The translations under genes and the position numbers were made by a program. A stretch of 64,000 bases of DNA from Hansschlegelia plantiphila (GTDB lineage: Bacteria > Pseudomonadota > Alphaproteobacteria > Rhizobiales > Methylopilaceae): the NCBI RefSeq assembly GCF_027922265.1, contig NZ_BSFI01000007.1:1-64000 (forward strand), in the 5' to 3' direction. Of the stretch, positions 53,974 through 62,329 are shown piece by piece. Numbering within the stretch: position 1 is the first letter of the stretch; the number at the start of each line of letters is the position of its first letter. The notes under the pieces are model-generated. The model searched no databases. It was not told where the DNA came from and was given only the letters and a program-made list of their open reading frames with translations.

Positions 53974-55692
53974 ATGAACGCCACTGCCGTAGCCGCTGCT
54001 CCCTCGCGCGACGATTTCGCCGCGATGCTGGAAGAGTCCTTTGACAAGCACGACGTCGCCGAAGGCTCCGTCGTCAAGGGCACAGTCACCGCGATCGAAA
54101 AGGACATGGCCGTCATCGACGTCGGCCTGAAGACCGAGGGCCGCGTCGCGGTCAAGGAGTTCAGCGGCCAGGGCCGCGACGCCCCCCTCAAGGTGGGCGA
54201 CGTCGTCGAGGTTTATCTGGAGCGCGTCGAGAATGCGCTCGGCGAAGCCGTGCTGTCGCGCGACAAGGCGCGCCGCGAAGAGAGCTGGGTCAAGCTCGAG
54301 GTCGCCTTCAACGAGAACCAGAAGGTCGAAGGCGTCATCTTCAACCAGGTCAAGGGCGGCTTCACCGTCGACCTCGAGGGCGCGACCGCCTTCCTGCCGC
54401 GCAGCCAGGTCGACATCCGCCCGGTGCGCGACGTCGGCCCGCTCATGGGCACGCCGCAGCCGTTCCAGATCCTCAAGATGGATCGCCGGCGCGGCAACAT
54501 CGTCGTCTCGCGCCGCACCGTGCTTGAAGAGTCCCGCGCCGAGATGCGCCAGGAGCTGGTCCAGAACCTCGAAGAGGGCCAGGTCATCGAGGGCGTCGTC
54601 AAGAACATCACCGACTACGGCGCGTTCGTGGATCTCGGCGGCATCGACGGCCTGCTGCACGTCACCGACATCGCCTGGCGCCGTGTGAACCACCCGACCG
54701 AGCTGCTCCAGATCGGGCAGCAGGTGAAGGTGAAGATCATCAAGATCAACCACGAGACGCACCGCATCTCGCTGGGCATGAAGCAGCTGCTCGACGATCC
54801 GTGGCAGGGCATCGAGGCGAAGTACCCCGCCGGCGCCCGGTTCACCGGCCGCGTCACCAACATCACCGACTACGGCGCCTTCGTGGAGCTGGAGCCGGGC
54901 ATCGAAGGCCTGATCCACGTCTCCGAGATGTCGTGGACCAAGAAGAACGTCCACCCCGGCAAGATCGTCGCCACCTCCCAGGAGGTCGAGGTGATGGTGC
55001 TCGAGGTCGACCCGGTGAAGCGCCGCATCTCGCTCGGCCTCAAGCAGACCATGCAGAACCCCTGGGAGGCTTTCATCGAGAGCCACCCGGTCGGCTCCGA
55101 GGTCGAGGGCGAAGTCAAGAACAAGACCGAATTCGGTCTGTTCCTCGGTCTCGACGGCGATGTCGACGGCATGGTCCACCTCTCCGACCTCGACTGGAAC
55201 CGTCCGGGCGAAATGGTCATCGAGGAGTTCAAGAAGGGCGACATGGTGCGCGCCCAAGTTCTCGACGTCGACGTCGAGAAGGAGCGCATCTCGCTCGGCG
55301 TGAAGCAGCTCGGCGGCGATCCGTTCGTCGAGACCTCGGGCGAAATGCGCAAGGGCTCGGTCGTCACCTGCGAGGTGATCGAGGTCAAGGAAGGCGGTCT
55401 CGACGTCAAGATCGTCGACACCGACGTGGTCGCCTTCATCCGCCGCGCCGATCTCGCGCGCGACCGCGCCGACCAGCGCCCCGAGCGTTTCTCGGTCGGT
55501 CAGAAGCTCGACGCGCGCATCACGCAGTTCGACAAGAAGGCTCACAAGGTCGCCCTGTCGATCAAGGCGCTCGAGATCGCCGAGGAGAAGGAGGCCGTCG
55601 CGACTTACGGCTCGTCCGACTCCGGCGCGTCGCTCGGCGACATCCTTGGAGCGGCGCTCAAGAAGCGCAACGAAGGCTCTGACGAGGACTGA
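53974..55692 (+). CDS. rpsA: 30S ribosomal protein S1
   Basis: A 572-residue protein with six S1 (OB-fold) domains in tandem; VKNITDYGAFVDLGGIDGLL and VTNITDYGAFVELEPGIEGL are the central ones, each followed by HVTDIAW/HVSEMSW. S1 binds mRNA and helps initiation on structured messages. Length is typical for alphaproteobacteria. A strong terminator follows. Confidence 0.97.
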   Translation: MNATAVAAAPSRDDFAAMLEESFDKHDVAEGSVVKGTVTAIEKDMAVIDVGLKTEGRVAVKEFSGQGRDAPLKVGDVVEVYLERVENALGEAVLSRDKARREESWVKLEVAFNENQKVEGVIFNQVKGGFTVDLEGATAFLPRSQVDIRPVRDVGPLMGTPQPFQILKMDRRRGNIVVSRRTVLEESRAEMRQELVQNLEEGQVIEGVVKNITDYGAFVDLGGIDGLLHVTDIAWRRVNHPTELLQIGQQVKVKIIKINHETHRISLGMKQLLDDPWQGIEAKYPAGARFTGRVTNITDYGAFVELEPGIEGLIHVSEMSWTKKNVHPGKIVATSQEVEVMVLEVDPVKRRISLGLKQTMQNPWEAFIESHPVGSEVEGEVKNKTEFGLFLGLDGDVDGMVHLSDLDWNRPGEMVIEEFKKGDMVRAQVLDVDVEKERISLGVKQLGGDPFVETSGEMRKGSVVTCEVIEVKEGGLDVKIVDTDVVAFIRRADLARDRADQRPERFSVGQKLDARITQFDKKAHKVALSIKALEIAEEKEAVATYGSSDSGASLGDILGAALKKRNEGSDED

Positions 55693-55774
55693 GAAGACCA
55701 GGCGAACAGTCGCCCTCGACCCTTTCCGCGCTGAGGCGTGGGGAGGGGCGATGCGACGGACGCCGATCGAGACC

Positions 55775-55807
55775 GAAGGCCCGCGCGGGAGTTCCGCGCG
55801 GGCCTTC
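55775..55807 (+). terminator. Strong terminator after rpsA
   Basis: GAAGGCCCGCGCGG-GAGTT-CCGCGCGGGCCTTC: 14 perfect pairs, 83 bases past the rpsA stop, followed by GTCGTGTT. It separates rpsA from sppA. Confidence 0.8.
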
Positions 55808-55881
55808 GTCGTGTTAGGCCATTCGCCCCGCTGCGGGCCGATCCGCGCCGGGTTCAGACGACCCGAACACGGACGACGGCC

Positions 55882-56832
55882 ATGCCCCTAGACACCGACG
55901 CGATTCTCGACCGGCGGGCGTTGCGACGGCGGCTCGCCTTCTGGCGAATCGGAGCGATCGGGCTTGCGGCGGTCGCCGTGATCTTCGGCGCGCTCGCTGC
56001 GCGCGGGGGCGGGGAGAAAGCCGGGCCGCGCGGCGACCACATCGCCAAGATCGCGATATCCGGCGTCATTCTCGACGACGAGAAGCGCCAGAAGCTGTTC
56101 GCCGACCTTGCGAAGAGCGACGCGAAGGGCGTGCTTTTGATGATCGACAGCCCCGGCGGCGGCGTGACCGCGTCGGAGGAAATCTACGACGCGATCCGGC
56201 TGGTCGCGAAGGACCGCCCAGTCGCGGCGGTCGTCGGCTCGCTCGCGGCGTCCGGCGGCTATATCGCCGCGATCGCCTCCGACCACATCGTCGCGCACAA
56301 GACGTCGATCACCGGTTCCATCGGCGTGCTGGCGCAGTATCCCAATTTCACGGGCCTGCTGAAGAATGTCGGCGTCGAGGTCGAGAGCATCAAGTCGTCG
56401 CCGCTGAAGGCCTCGCCCAGCGGCCTTGAGCCGACGAGCCCCGAGGCCCGCAGGGCCATCGAGGCGCTGATTCTCGATAGCTACGCATGGTTCAAGGGTG
56501 TTGTGAAAGAGCGGCGCGGCCTCGATGACGCAGCGCTCGCCAACGTCTCCGACGGGCGCGTCTTCACCGGTCGGCAGGCGATCGATCTGAAGCTGATCGA
56601 CGAGATCGGCGGTGAGAAGGAGGCGCTCGCCTGGCTCGGGACCAAAGGCGTCGACACTTCGTTGCCTGTGCGCGACTGGAAGCCGAAGTCCGGCTTCGGC
56701 GGTTTCGGCTTCGGCGCCCTCGCCGGGGCGCTGGCCGACGCCGCCGGTCTGCCCGGCGTCGCCGCCTCCCTTCGACGAAACGGCGAGAGCGGCGTCCTTG
56801 ACGGTCTTCTCGCCATCTGGCAACCTTCTTAA
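55882..56832 (+). CDS. sppA: Signal peptide peptidase SppA (short form)
   Basis: A 316-residue S49 serine peptidase with one N-terminal membrane anchor (IGAIGLAAVAVIFGALAA). Motifs are LLMIDSPGGGVTASEEIYDA, SLAASGGYIAAIASDHIVAH (nucleophile Ser) and ITGSIGVL, followed by the Lys-containing SIKSSPLKASPSG. It degrades cleaved signal peptides in the inner membrane. ATG 55882 is used because the membrane anchor and homology begin there; the frame is open upstream through the rpsA terminator. Confidence 0.92.
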   Translation: MPLDTDAILDRRALRRRLAFWRIGAIGLAAVAVIFGALAARGGGEKAGPRGDHIAKIAISGVILDDEKRQKLFADLAKSDAKGVLLMIDSPGGGVTASEEIYDAIRLVAKDRPVAAVVGSLAASGGYIAAIASDHIVAHKTSITGSIGVLAQYPNFTGLLKNVGVEVESIKSSPLKASPSGLEPTSPEARRAIEALILDSYAWFKGVVKERRGLDDAALANVSDGRVFTGRQAIDLKLIDEIGGEKEALAWLGTKGVDTSLPVRDWKPKSGFGGFGFGALAGALADAAGLPGVAASLRRNGESGVLDGLLAIWQPS

Positions 56833-56896
56833 CAGATCCTAAGGTCTTCGAATACTTCGGCTCTTTGTAATGGCCGGTCCCGGATCGGAGGGGTCA

Positions 56897-57199
56897 GTGA
56901 TCAAGTCAGAACTCGTCGCTCGCATCGCCGAGATGAATCCTCATCTTTACCAGCGCGATGTCGAGAACATCGTCAACGCTATCCTTGACGGCATCATCGA
57001 TGCGCTCGCTCGCGGCGATCGGGTGGAGCTGCGCGGGTTTGGGGCGTTCTCGGTCAAGGCGCGCCCTGCTCGCGTCGGCCGGAACCCGCGGACAGGCGAG
57101 CACGTTCCGGTCGACGGCAAGGTCGTGCCGTTTTTCAAGACCGGCAAGGAGATGCGCGTGAGGCTGAACCGGGACGAGGCCGAGGGCGCCCGGGCATGA
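56897..57199 (+). CDS. ihfB: Integration host factor beta subunit
   Basis: A 100-residue HU/IHF protein: [80 protein letters not shown]. It bends DNA as a heterodimer with IhfA. GTG 56897 is preferred, with GGAG six bases upstream, over an ATG 27 bases earlier that adds residues absent from the family. Its stop overlaps the lapA start (ATGA). Confidence 0.93.
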   Translation: MIKSELVARIAEMNPHLYQRDVENIVNAILDGIIDALARGDRVELRGFGAFSVKARPARVGRNPRTGEHVPVDGKVVPFFKTGKEMRVRLNRDEAEGARA

Positions 57200-57546
57200 C
57201 GCTGCGTCGTCTGCTCGGAGGGCTGATCGGGGTTCCGCTCGCGATCGTCATCGTGCTGTTCGCGGTGGCCAACCGTCAGGACGTGGTCGTCGGCTTCGAT
57301 CCATTCGCGCCGGACGCGCCGGCGCTTTCCGTCACCCTGCCCCTGTTCGCCGTGATCCTGGTCTCGCTGATGGCCGGAGTGGTGGTCGGCGGCGTCGCGT
57401 CGTGGCTGCGCCAGGGGAAGTGGCGGAAGGAGGCCAAGCGGCGCCGCGTCGAAACCTCAAGGCTCGAGGCCGAAAAGGAAGCGGCGCGTCGCGAGGTCGC
57501 CAGCGCCCGCGTGGCGCTACCCGCTCCGCCGCGCCACGCGGCCTGA
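57196..57546 (+). CDS. LapA-domain (DUF1049) membrane protein
   Basis: A 116-residue protein with two membrane helices ([20 protein letters not shown] and [20 protein letters not shown]) and a charged coiled-coil tail ([20 protein letters not shown]). This is the lipopolysaccharide-assembly-protein-A layout; the family is commonly found after ihfB. Coupled to ihfB by a four-base overlap. Specific function in this organism unknown. Confidence 0.85.
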   Translation: MTLRRLLGGLIGVPLAIVIVLFAVANRQDVVVGFDPFAPDAPALSVTLPLFAVILVSLMAGVVVGGVASWLRQGKWRKEAKRRRVETSRLEAEKEAARREVASARVALPAPPRHAA

Positions 57547-57676
57547 GCCGTTTTTCCAGACGATAAGAAAATGGTCCGGGTGGACCCATGCATGTTCGAG
57601 CGTAAGCCTATCCACGCAGCTTTTGGTCAAGACCAGAGGGCGGCGGGGCGGAGAGGCCACGACGGCGGTCCCCGCC

Positions 57677-58582
57677 TCAGGGCTGGCCTGCGAACGTGTT
57701 GCACTTCTTCGGGTCGCCGCCGTCGACGCCCGTGCGGAACCACTTGACGCGTTGCGCCGAAGAGCCGTGCGTGAAGCTGTCCGGCACCACTGCGCCGCCT
57801 GAACGCCGCTGCAGCGTGTCGTCGCCGATCTGCGTCGCAGCCCGAAGCGCGCTCTCGACGTCTCCCTGCTCGAGGATGTGGTATTTCTTGTCGGCCCAAT
57901 TTGCCCAGACGCCGGCGAAACAGTCGGCCTGAAGCTCGATCCGCACTGAAATCGCGTTCGATGCCTCCTCGGAGCCCGCGCGCTCGCGGGCGGCGTTGGC
58001 TTTCTCCATGATGCCGAGCTGGTTCTGCACGTGGTGGCCGATCTCGTGCGCGATGACGTAGGCGCGGGCGAAGTCGCCAGGCGCCTTGAACTTGCGCGCG
58101 AGCTCGTCGAAGAACTCGGTGTCGAGATAGACGCGCTGGTCGGACGGGCAATAGAACGGGCCCATCGCCGATTGCGCGCGTCCGCAAGCGGAGCGCGTCA
58201 CGCCGCTGAACAGCGTCAGGCGCGGCTTCTGATAGGTCGAACCGGACTGCTTGAAAATGTCGTCCCAGACATCCTCGGTCTGGGCGAGCACGGCGCGCAC
58301 GAAATCCCCCTGCTTCTGCTCCTCAGGGCTCAGCTCGCGCTGTTTCTGACCGGGCTGGTCCTGCTGGCTGTAGCCGGATCCGCCCCCGCCCTGCACGGTC
58401 TCGAGTCCGGCGAGGATCAGCCGGGGGTCGACGCCAAGCGCCCACGAGATCAGGCCGACGACGATCAGCCCGCCGATGCCGACGCCGCCCCCGCCGCCCG
58501 GAAAGCGAAAGCCGCCCCCGCCGCCGCCCTCGTCGCGGACGTCATCGACATTGCTGCTCCGTCGAAAATCGTCCCAACGCAT
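57677..58582 (-). CDS. YpfJ-type neutral zinc metallopeptidase
   Basis: A 301-residue protein: Gly-rich N-terminus (GGGGGGFRFPGGGGGVGIGG), one membrane helix (LIVVGLISWALG), then the peptidase domain with C-rich ACGRAQSAMGPFYCPSDQRV, zinc motif HEIGHH (AYVIAHEIGHHVQNQLG) and ELQADCFAGVW. Substrate unknown; the family (UPF0042-independent, pfam zinc peptidase-like) is widespread. Convergent with lapA and divergent from cydA. Confidence 0.9.
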   Translation of the reverse strand: MRWDDFRRSSNVDDVRDEGGGGGGFRFPGGGGGVGIGGLIVVGLISWALGVDPRLILAGLETVQGGGGSGYSQQDQPGQKQRELSPEEQKQGDFVRAVLAQTEDVWDDIFKQSGSTYQKPRLTLFSGVTRSACGRAQSAMGPFYCPSDQRVYLDTEFFDELARKFKAPGDFARAYVIAHEIGHHVQNQLGIMEKANAARERAGSEEASNAISVRIELQADCFAGVWANWADKKYHILEQGDVESALRAATQIGDDTLQRRSGGAVVPDSFTHGSSAQRVKWFRTGVDGGDPKKCNTFAGQP

Positions 58583-58755
58583 GGCGCTTCCCCCAACTCT
58601 GTCCGTCGTTTGCGGACATAGCGCATTTCCGAGAGCCGGAAACGGCAGATCGGTAATCCGAAGCGGCGCCTCGACCGAGACCCGCCGCTCGTTTTATAAT
58701 CATTCTGAGAAGCGATGACGCGATCCGAAGCGTCGCGTGTCGCCGGAGGCGATTG

Positions 58756-60177
58756 ATGCACCTCGACCCCGACATCCTCGCGCGGCTGCAATTCGCCTTC
58801 ACCGTGTCGTTTCACATCGTGTTTCCGGCGTTCTCGATCGGCATTTCGGCCTATGTGGCGACGCTGCTGCTGCTCTGGCAGAAGACCGGCGCGGATCGAT
58901 TCCACCGGCTGGCGCGGTTCTGGACCAAGATATTCGCCGTCTCCTTCGCGATGGGCGTCGTCTCAGGCATCGTGCTTAGCTACCAGTTCGGCACCAACTG
59001 GAGCCGGTTTTCGGAGGTCGTCGGCAACGTCATCGGTCCGCTGATCGGCTACGAGGTGCTCACCGCCTTCTTTCTCGAAGCCACCTTTCTCGGGATCATG
59101 CTGTTCGGCTGGGACCGGGTGCCGGCCTGGCTGCACGTGCTCTCGGCCTGCGTGGTGGCGTTCGGCACCGCGATCTCCGGTTTCTGGATTTTGTCGGCGA
59201 ACAGCTGGATGCACACGCCGGCGGGCTTCGAGATGCGGGACGGGATCGCTTATCCCGTCGACTGGGTAGAGATCATCTTCAACCCGTCCTTCCCGTACCG
59301 CTTCGCGCATATGATGACAGCGGCCTATCTCACCACCGCCGTCGTCGTGCTCTCGGTCGGCTGCCGCTACCTGCTCGCGGGCCGATTCGGCGAGGACGCG
59401 CGCACGATGGTGCGCATGGCGGTCGGCATGATCGCGATCGTCGCCCCGCTGCAGGCCTTCATCGGAGACGAGCACGGACTGAACACGCTGGAGCACCAGC
59501 CGGCGAAGGTCGCCGCGATGGAGGGCCACTGGGACGGCTCGGCGCCCGTGGCGCTTTCGCTGTTCGCGATCCCGAACGCCAAGACCGAGCGCAATGACTA
59601 CGAGATTTCGATTCCGCGGGTTTCCGGCCTGATCCTGACCCACCAGTGGGACGGTCGGATCAAGGGGCTGCTCGACTTCCCCAAGGAGGACCGGCCGCCG
59701 CTGATCGGCGTGTTCTTCGGCTTCCGGCTGATGGTCGCGATCGGCTTCCTGCTGATCGGGACAGGCCTCGCCGGCGCCTATCTCCTGTGGAGAGGCGAAA
59801 TCTGGGATGCGCGCTGGTACCAGCGCGGCGCCTCCTATCTCTGGCCGCTCGGCTTCGTCGCGATCCTCTCGGGCTGGATCGTCACCGAGCAGGGCCGCCA
59901 GCCCTGGGTCGCCACGGGAATTCTGCGCACGGCTGATGCGATGTCGCCGGTCTCGACGACAAGTCTCCTGATCTCGCTGAGCCTGTTCGTGCTGGTCTAC
60001 TGCTGTGTGTTCTCGGTCGGCGTCTACTACATCAACCGCCTGATCAATCGCGGTCCCGATCCTTCGATCATCGCCCCGCCGCGTTCCGGCGGCGCGAGCC
60101 GCCCGCTTTCGGCGGCAGAAGACGCCGCCCGAGACGCCATCGAAGGCTCCGGGCAGATGACGCCGGCTGCGGGGTGA
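58756..60177 (+). CDS. cydA: Cytochrome bd-type quinol oxidase subunit I (CIO type)
   Basis: A 473-residue membrane protein. It starts MHLDPDILARLQFAFTVSFH, with H20 the likely heme b595 ligand, and has GDEHGLNTLEHQPAKVAAME, TEQGRQPWVATGI (GRQP motif) and nine hydrophobic spans. The short periplasmic Q-loop marks the cyanide-insensitive-oxidase subgroup. It reduces oxygen to water with quinol under low oxygen. ATG 58756 is used; TTG 58753 is next to it. The stop overlaps the cydB start. Confidence 0.94.
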   Translation: MHLDPDILARLQFAFTVSFHIVFPAFSIGISAYVATLLLLWQKTGADRFHRLARFWTKIFAVSFAMGVVSGIVLSYQFGTNWSRFSEVVGNVIGPLIGYEVLTAFFLEATFLGIMLFGWDRVPAWLHVLSACVVAFGTAISGFWILSANSWMHTPAGFEMRDGIAYPVDWVEIIFNPSFPYRFAHMMTAAYLTTAVVVLSVGCRYLLAGRFGEDARTMVRMAVGMIAIVAPLQAFIGDEHGLNTLEHQPAKVAAMEGHWDGSAPVALSLFAIPNAKTERNDYEISIPRVSGLILTHQWDGRIKGLLDFPKEDRPPLIGVFFGFRLMVAIGFLLIGTGLAGAYLLWRGEIWDARWYQRGASYLWPLGFVAILSGWIVTEQGRQPWVATGILRTADAMSPVSTTSLLISLSLFVLVYCCVFSVGVYYINRLINRGPDPSIIAPPRSGGASRPLSAAEDAARDAIEGSGQMTPAAG

Positions 60178-61202
60178 TGGGCATGGAATGGTACCTACCG
60201 CTCGCATGGGCGTGGATCATCGGCGCCGCGGTCGCGATGTACGTCATCCTCGACGGCTTCGACCTCGGGATCGGGATCCTCTTTCCCTTCACCAAGGACG
60301 AACACGAGCGCGACCAGATGATGAACACGGTCGCGCCGTTCTGGGACGGCAACGAGACGTGGCTGGTGCTCGGCGGCGGGGGGTTGTGGGTCGCGTTCCC
60401 CAAGGCCTACGCGGTCATCATGCCGGCGCTCTACCTGCCGGTCATCGTCATGCTGCTCGCCCTGATTTTCCGCGGGGTGTCTTTCGAGTTCCGCTGGGTC
60501 GCGAAGCCTAACAAGAGCGTCTGGAACGTCACCTTCGCAGGGGGCTCGATCGTCGCCGCCTTCTGCCAGGGCTTGATCCTCGGCGGTCTGATCCAGGGCG
60601 TGGACGTCCAGACGCAAGGCGCCCTCGGCCCCCAGTTCGCCGGCGGCGCGCTCGACTGGGCGACGCCGTTCGGCGCGCTTTGCGGGATTGGCGTGGTGCT
60701 CGGCTACGCGCTGCTCGGCGCGACCTGGCTCGCCATGAAGACGGACGGCGAAGTCGCCGCCCGCTCGCGTCGGCAGGCCGCGCCGCTGCTGATCGCGATG
60801 ATCGTCGCGATGGGTCTCGTCAGTCTCTGGACGCCGCTCCTCGTCGATCGAATCTGGGAGCGCTGGTTCTCGCTGCCGAACCTGCTGTTCCTGTGGCCGA
60901 TCCCGCTGGTGACGGCCGGCGTCGCCTGGCTCGTCTGGCGCGGGATCGAGAACGGCCGAGAGATCGGTCCCTTCGTAGGCTCGATCGCGCTGTTCGTGCT
61001 CGGCTTCATCGGACTCGCGATCTCGACCTACCCATATCTCGTGCCACCTCATATCACCTTCTGGGACGCGGCCGCGGCGCCGGCGTCGCAGATCTTCATG
61101 GGGGTCGGCACGGTGGTGATGTTCCCGATCATCATGGGCTACACCGTCTTCGTGTACTGGATCTTCCGTGGAAAGGTGCGCGCCGGCGAGGGCTATCACT
61201 GA
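60177..61202 (+). CDS. cydB: Cytochrome bd-type quinol oxidase subunit II
   Basis: A 341-residue membrane protein: WIIGAAVAMYVILDGFDLGI, NTVAPFWDGNETWLVLGGGG, FPKAYAVIMPALYLPVI, YPYLVPPHITFWDAAAAPAS, all CydB signatures. It pairs with CydA. ATG 60177 overlaps the cydA stop (TGATG); a second ATG at 60183 is also possible. No small cydX gene was seen after it. Confidence 0.94.
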   Translation: MGMEWYLPLAWAWIIGAAVAMYVILDGFDLGIGILFPFTKDEHERDQMMNTVAPFWDGNETWLVLGGGGLWVAFPKAYAVIMPALYLPVIVMLLALIFRGVSFEFRWVAKPNKSVWNVTFAGGSIVAAFCQGLILGGLIQGVDVQTQGALGPQFAGGALDWATPFGALCGIGVVLGYALLGATWLAMKTDGEVAARSRRQAAPLLIAMIVAMGLVSLWTPLLVDRIWERWFSLPNLLFLWPIPLVTAGVAWLVWRGIENGREIGPFVGSIALFVLGFIGLAISTYPYLVPPHITFWDAAAAPASQIFMGVGTVVMFPIIMGYTVFVYWIFRGKVRAGEGYH

Positions 61203-61239
61203 AGCGCGGTTGGATCGAGCGCTAGCCGGCGGCTGATCG

Positions 61240-62190
61240 ATGTCCGTTCCGTCATCAAGACCGCCTACCCGCCGCGGCGTCGTAAAGGCTGCAATCGGGA
61301 CCGCCGCCACGGTTTTCGGCGCCATGTTGCTCTGGCGCGCGCTTAGCCGGTACAGCGGCGCCCAACTCGCCGCCGCAATCGAGGCGGTGCCTGTCGCGCG
61401 GCTGGCGGGAGCCGGCGCCTTCAGCGCAGCATCCTATCTCTGCCACACCGGCTATGACGCGCTGGCGTTGCGCTACGCCGGAGCTCCGCAGCGGTGGCGC
61501 CGGGCCGCGCTCGCCTCGTTCTGCAGCACATCGATCTCTCATACGCTGAACCTAGCGGGCTTCGGCTCAGCCATCCTGCGCTGGCGCTTCTATGCGCGCT
61601 GGGGGCTGACGGCGGAGCAGATCGTCACGGCCCTGGCGTTTCTGAGCGCGACCGTGGTGCTAGGCCACATCGTGCTGGCTGGCTTCGCCTGCCTGCTTGC
61701 GCCCGACGTCGCGGCGCTTGCGACCGGCCTGTCGGCCGGCGGCGTCCGCGCCTTGGGCCTCGGATGCCTCGCCGTCATCGGCGTCTACCTCTGCGCCGCC
61801 GCGATGAGCCGGACGCCCTTCACGGTCAGGCGGCGCGTGTTTCGTATGCCGTCCCTGCGGCTCGCGATCGCGCAGGTCGCGGTCGGGGCCGTCGATTACG
61901 CCTGCGTCGCGGCGTCCCTTCATCAGGTCATCGCGGCTGTCTCTGAGGCGTCCTATCCGACCGTCGCCGCGGCCTACGCGGCGGCGAACGCCGCGAGCGC
62001 CGTCACCCGCGCGCCAGGCGGCCTCGGCGTGCTCGAAACGGTGGTGCAGCGTCTGCTGCCGGCTCAGGACCTCATCGGCCCGCTGCTCGTCTACCGGGCC
62101 GTCCACTTCCTCGCGCCGCTCGTGCTCGGACTGTCGGCCTTCGCGCTGAGCGAGATCGTAGCCAAGCGTCGCGTCCTGAAAGTAGAATAA
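61240..62190 (+). CDS. UPF0104 / lysylphosphatidylglycerol-synthase-type membrane protein
   Basis: A 316-residue protein with about eight hydrophobic spans and the family segments SISHTLNLAGFGSAILRWRF, AYAAANAASAVTRAPGGLGV and LETVVQRLLP. It corresponds to the flippase/transmembrane part of MprF-like proteins, without the aminoacyl-transferase domain. The substrate is unknown, possibly a lipid. It lies 37 bases after cydB on the same strand. Confidence 0.8.
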   Translation: MSVPSSRPPTRRGVVKAAIGTAATVFGAMLLWRALSRYSGAQLAAAIEAVPVARLAGAGAFSAASYLCHTGYDALALRYAGAPQRWRRAALASFCSTSISHTLNLAGFGSAILRWRFYARWGLTAEQIVTALAFLSATVVLGHIVLAGFACLLAPDVAALATGLSAGGVRALGLGCLAVIGVYLCAAAMSRTPFTVRRRVFRMPSLRLAIAQVAVGAVDYACVAASLHQVIAAVSEASYPTVAAAYAAANAASAVTRAPGGLGVLETVVQRLLPAQDLIGPLLVYRAVHFLAPLVLGLSAFALSEIVAKRRVLKVE

Positions 62191-62286
62191 ATAGTCGCTG
62201 ACGGCGAACATCTAGACATTTGAGGCGCTTGTCGTTTGCAAAATCTTCCTCCTATGATGGAGGCTCACATGTAGTCGTTATCGATC

Positions 62287-62302
62287 ATCCTCGATGGAGG
62301 AT
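62287..62302 (+). promoter_or_regulatory. Leader hairpins before the molybdopterin oxidoreductase
   Basis: ATCCTC-GATG-GAGGAT (62287-62302) and CCTCC-TATGAT-GGAGG (62248-62263) are two small perfect stems in the 139-base leader. The second of each arm resembles a ribosome site, but the true one is GGAGG at 62318-62322. Regulatory role unproven. Confidence 0.3.
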
Positions 62303-62329
62303 CTGATCGGACAGCTTGGAGGCTCCCCC

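Noticed and set aside
53686..55545. 619-codon minus-strand frame opposite rpsA
   Set aside because: Shadow of a strongly codon-biased gene; its Leu/Asp/Val-rich pattern is the complement of S1 repeats.
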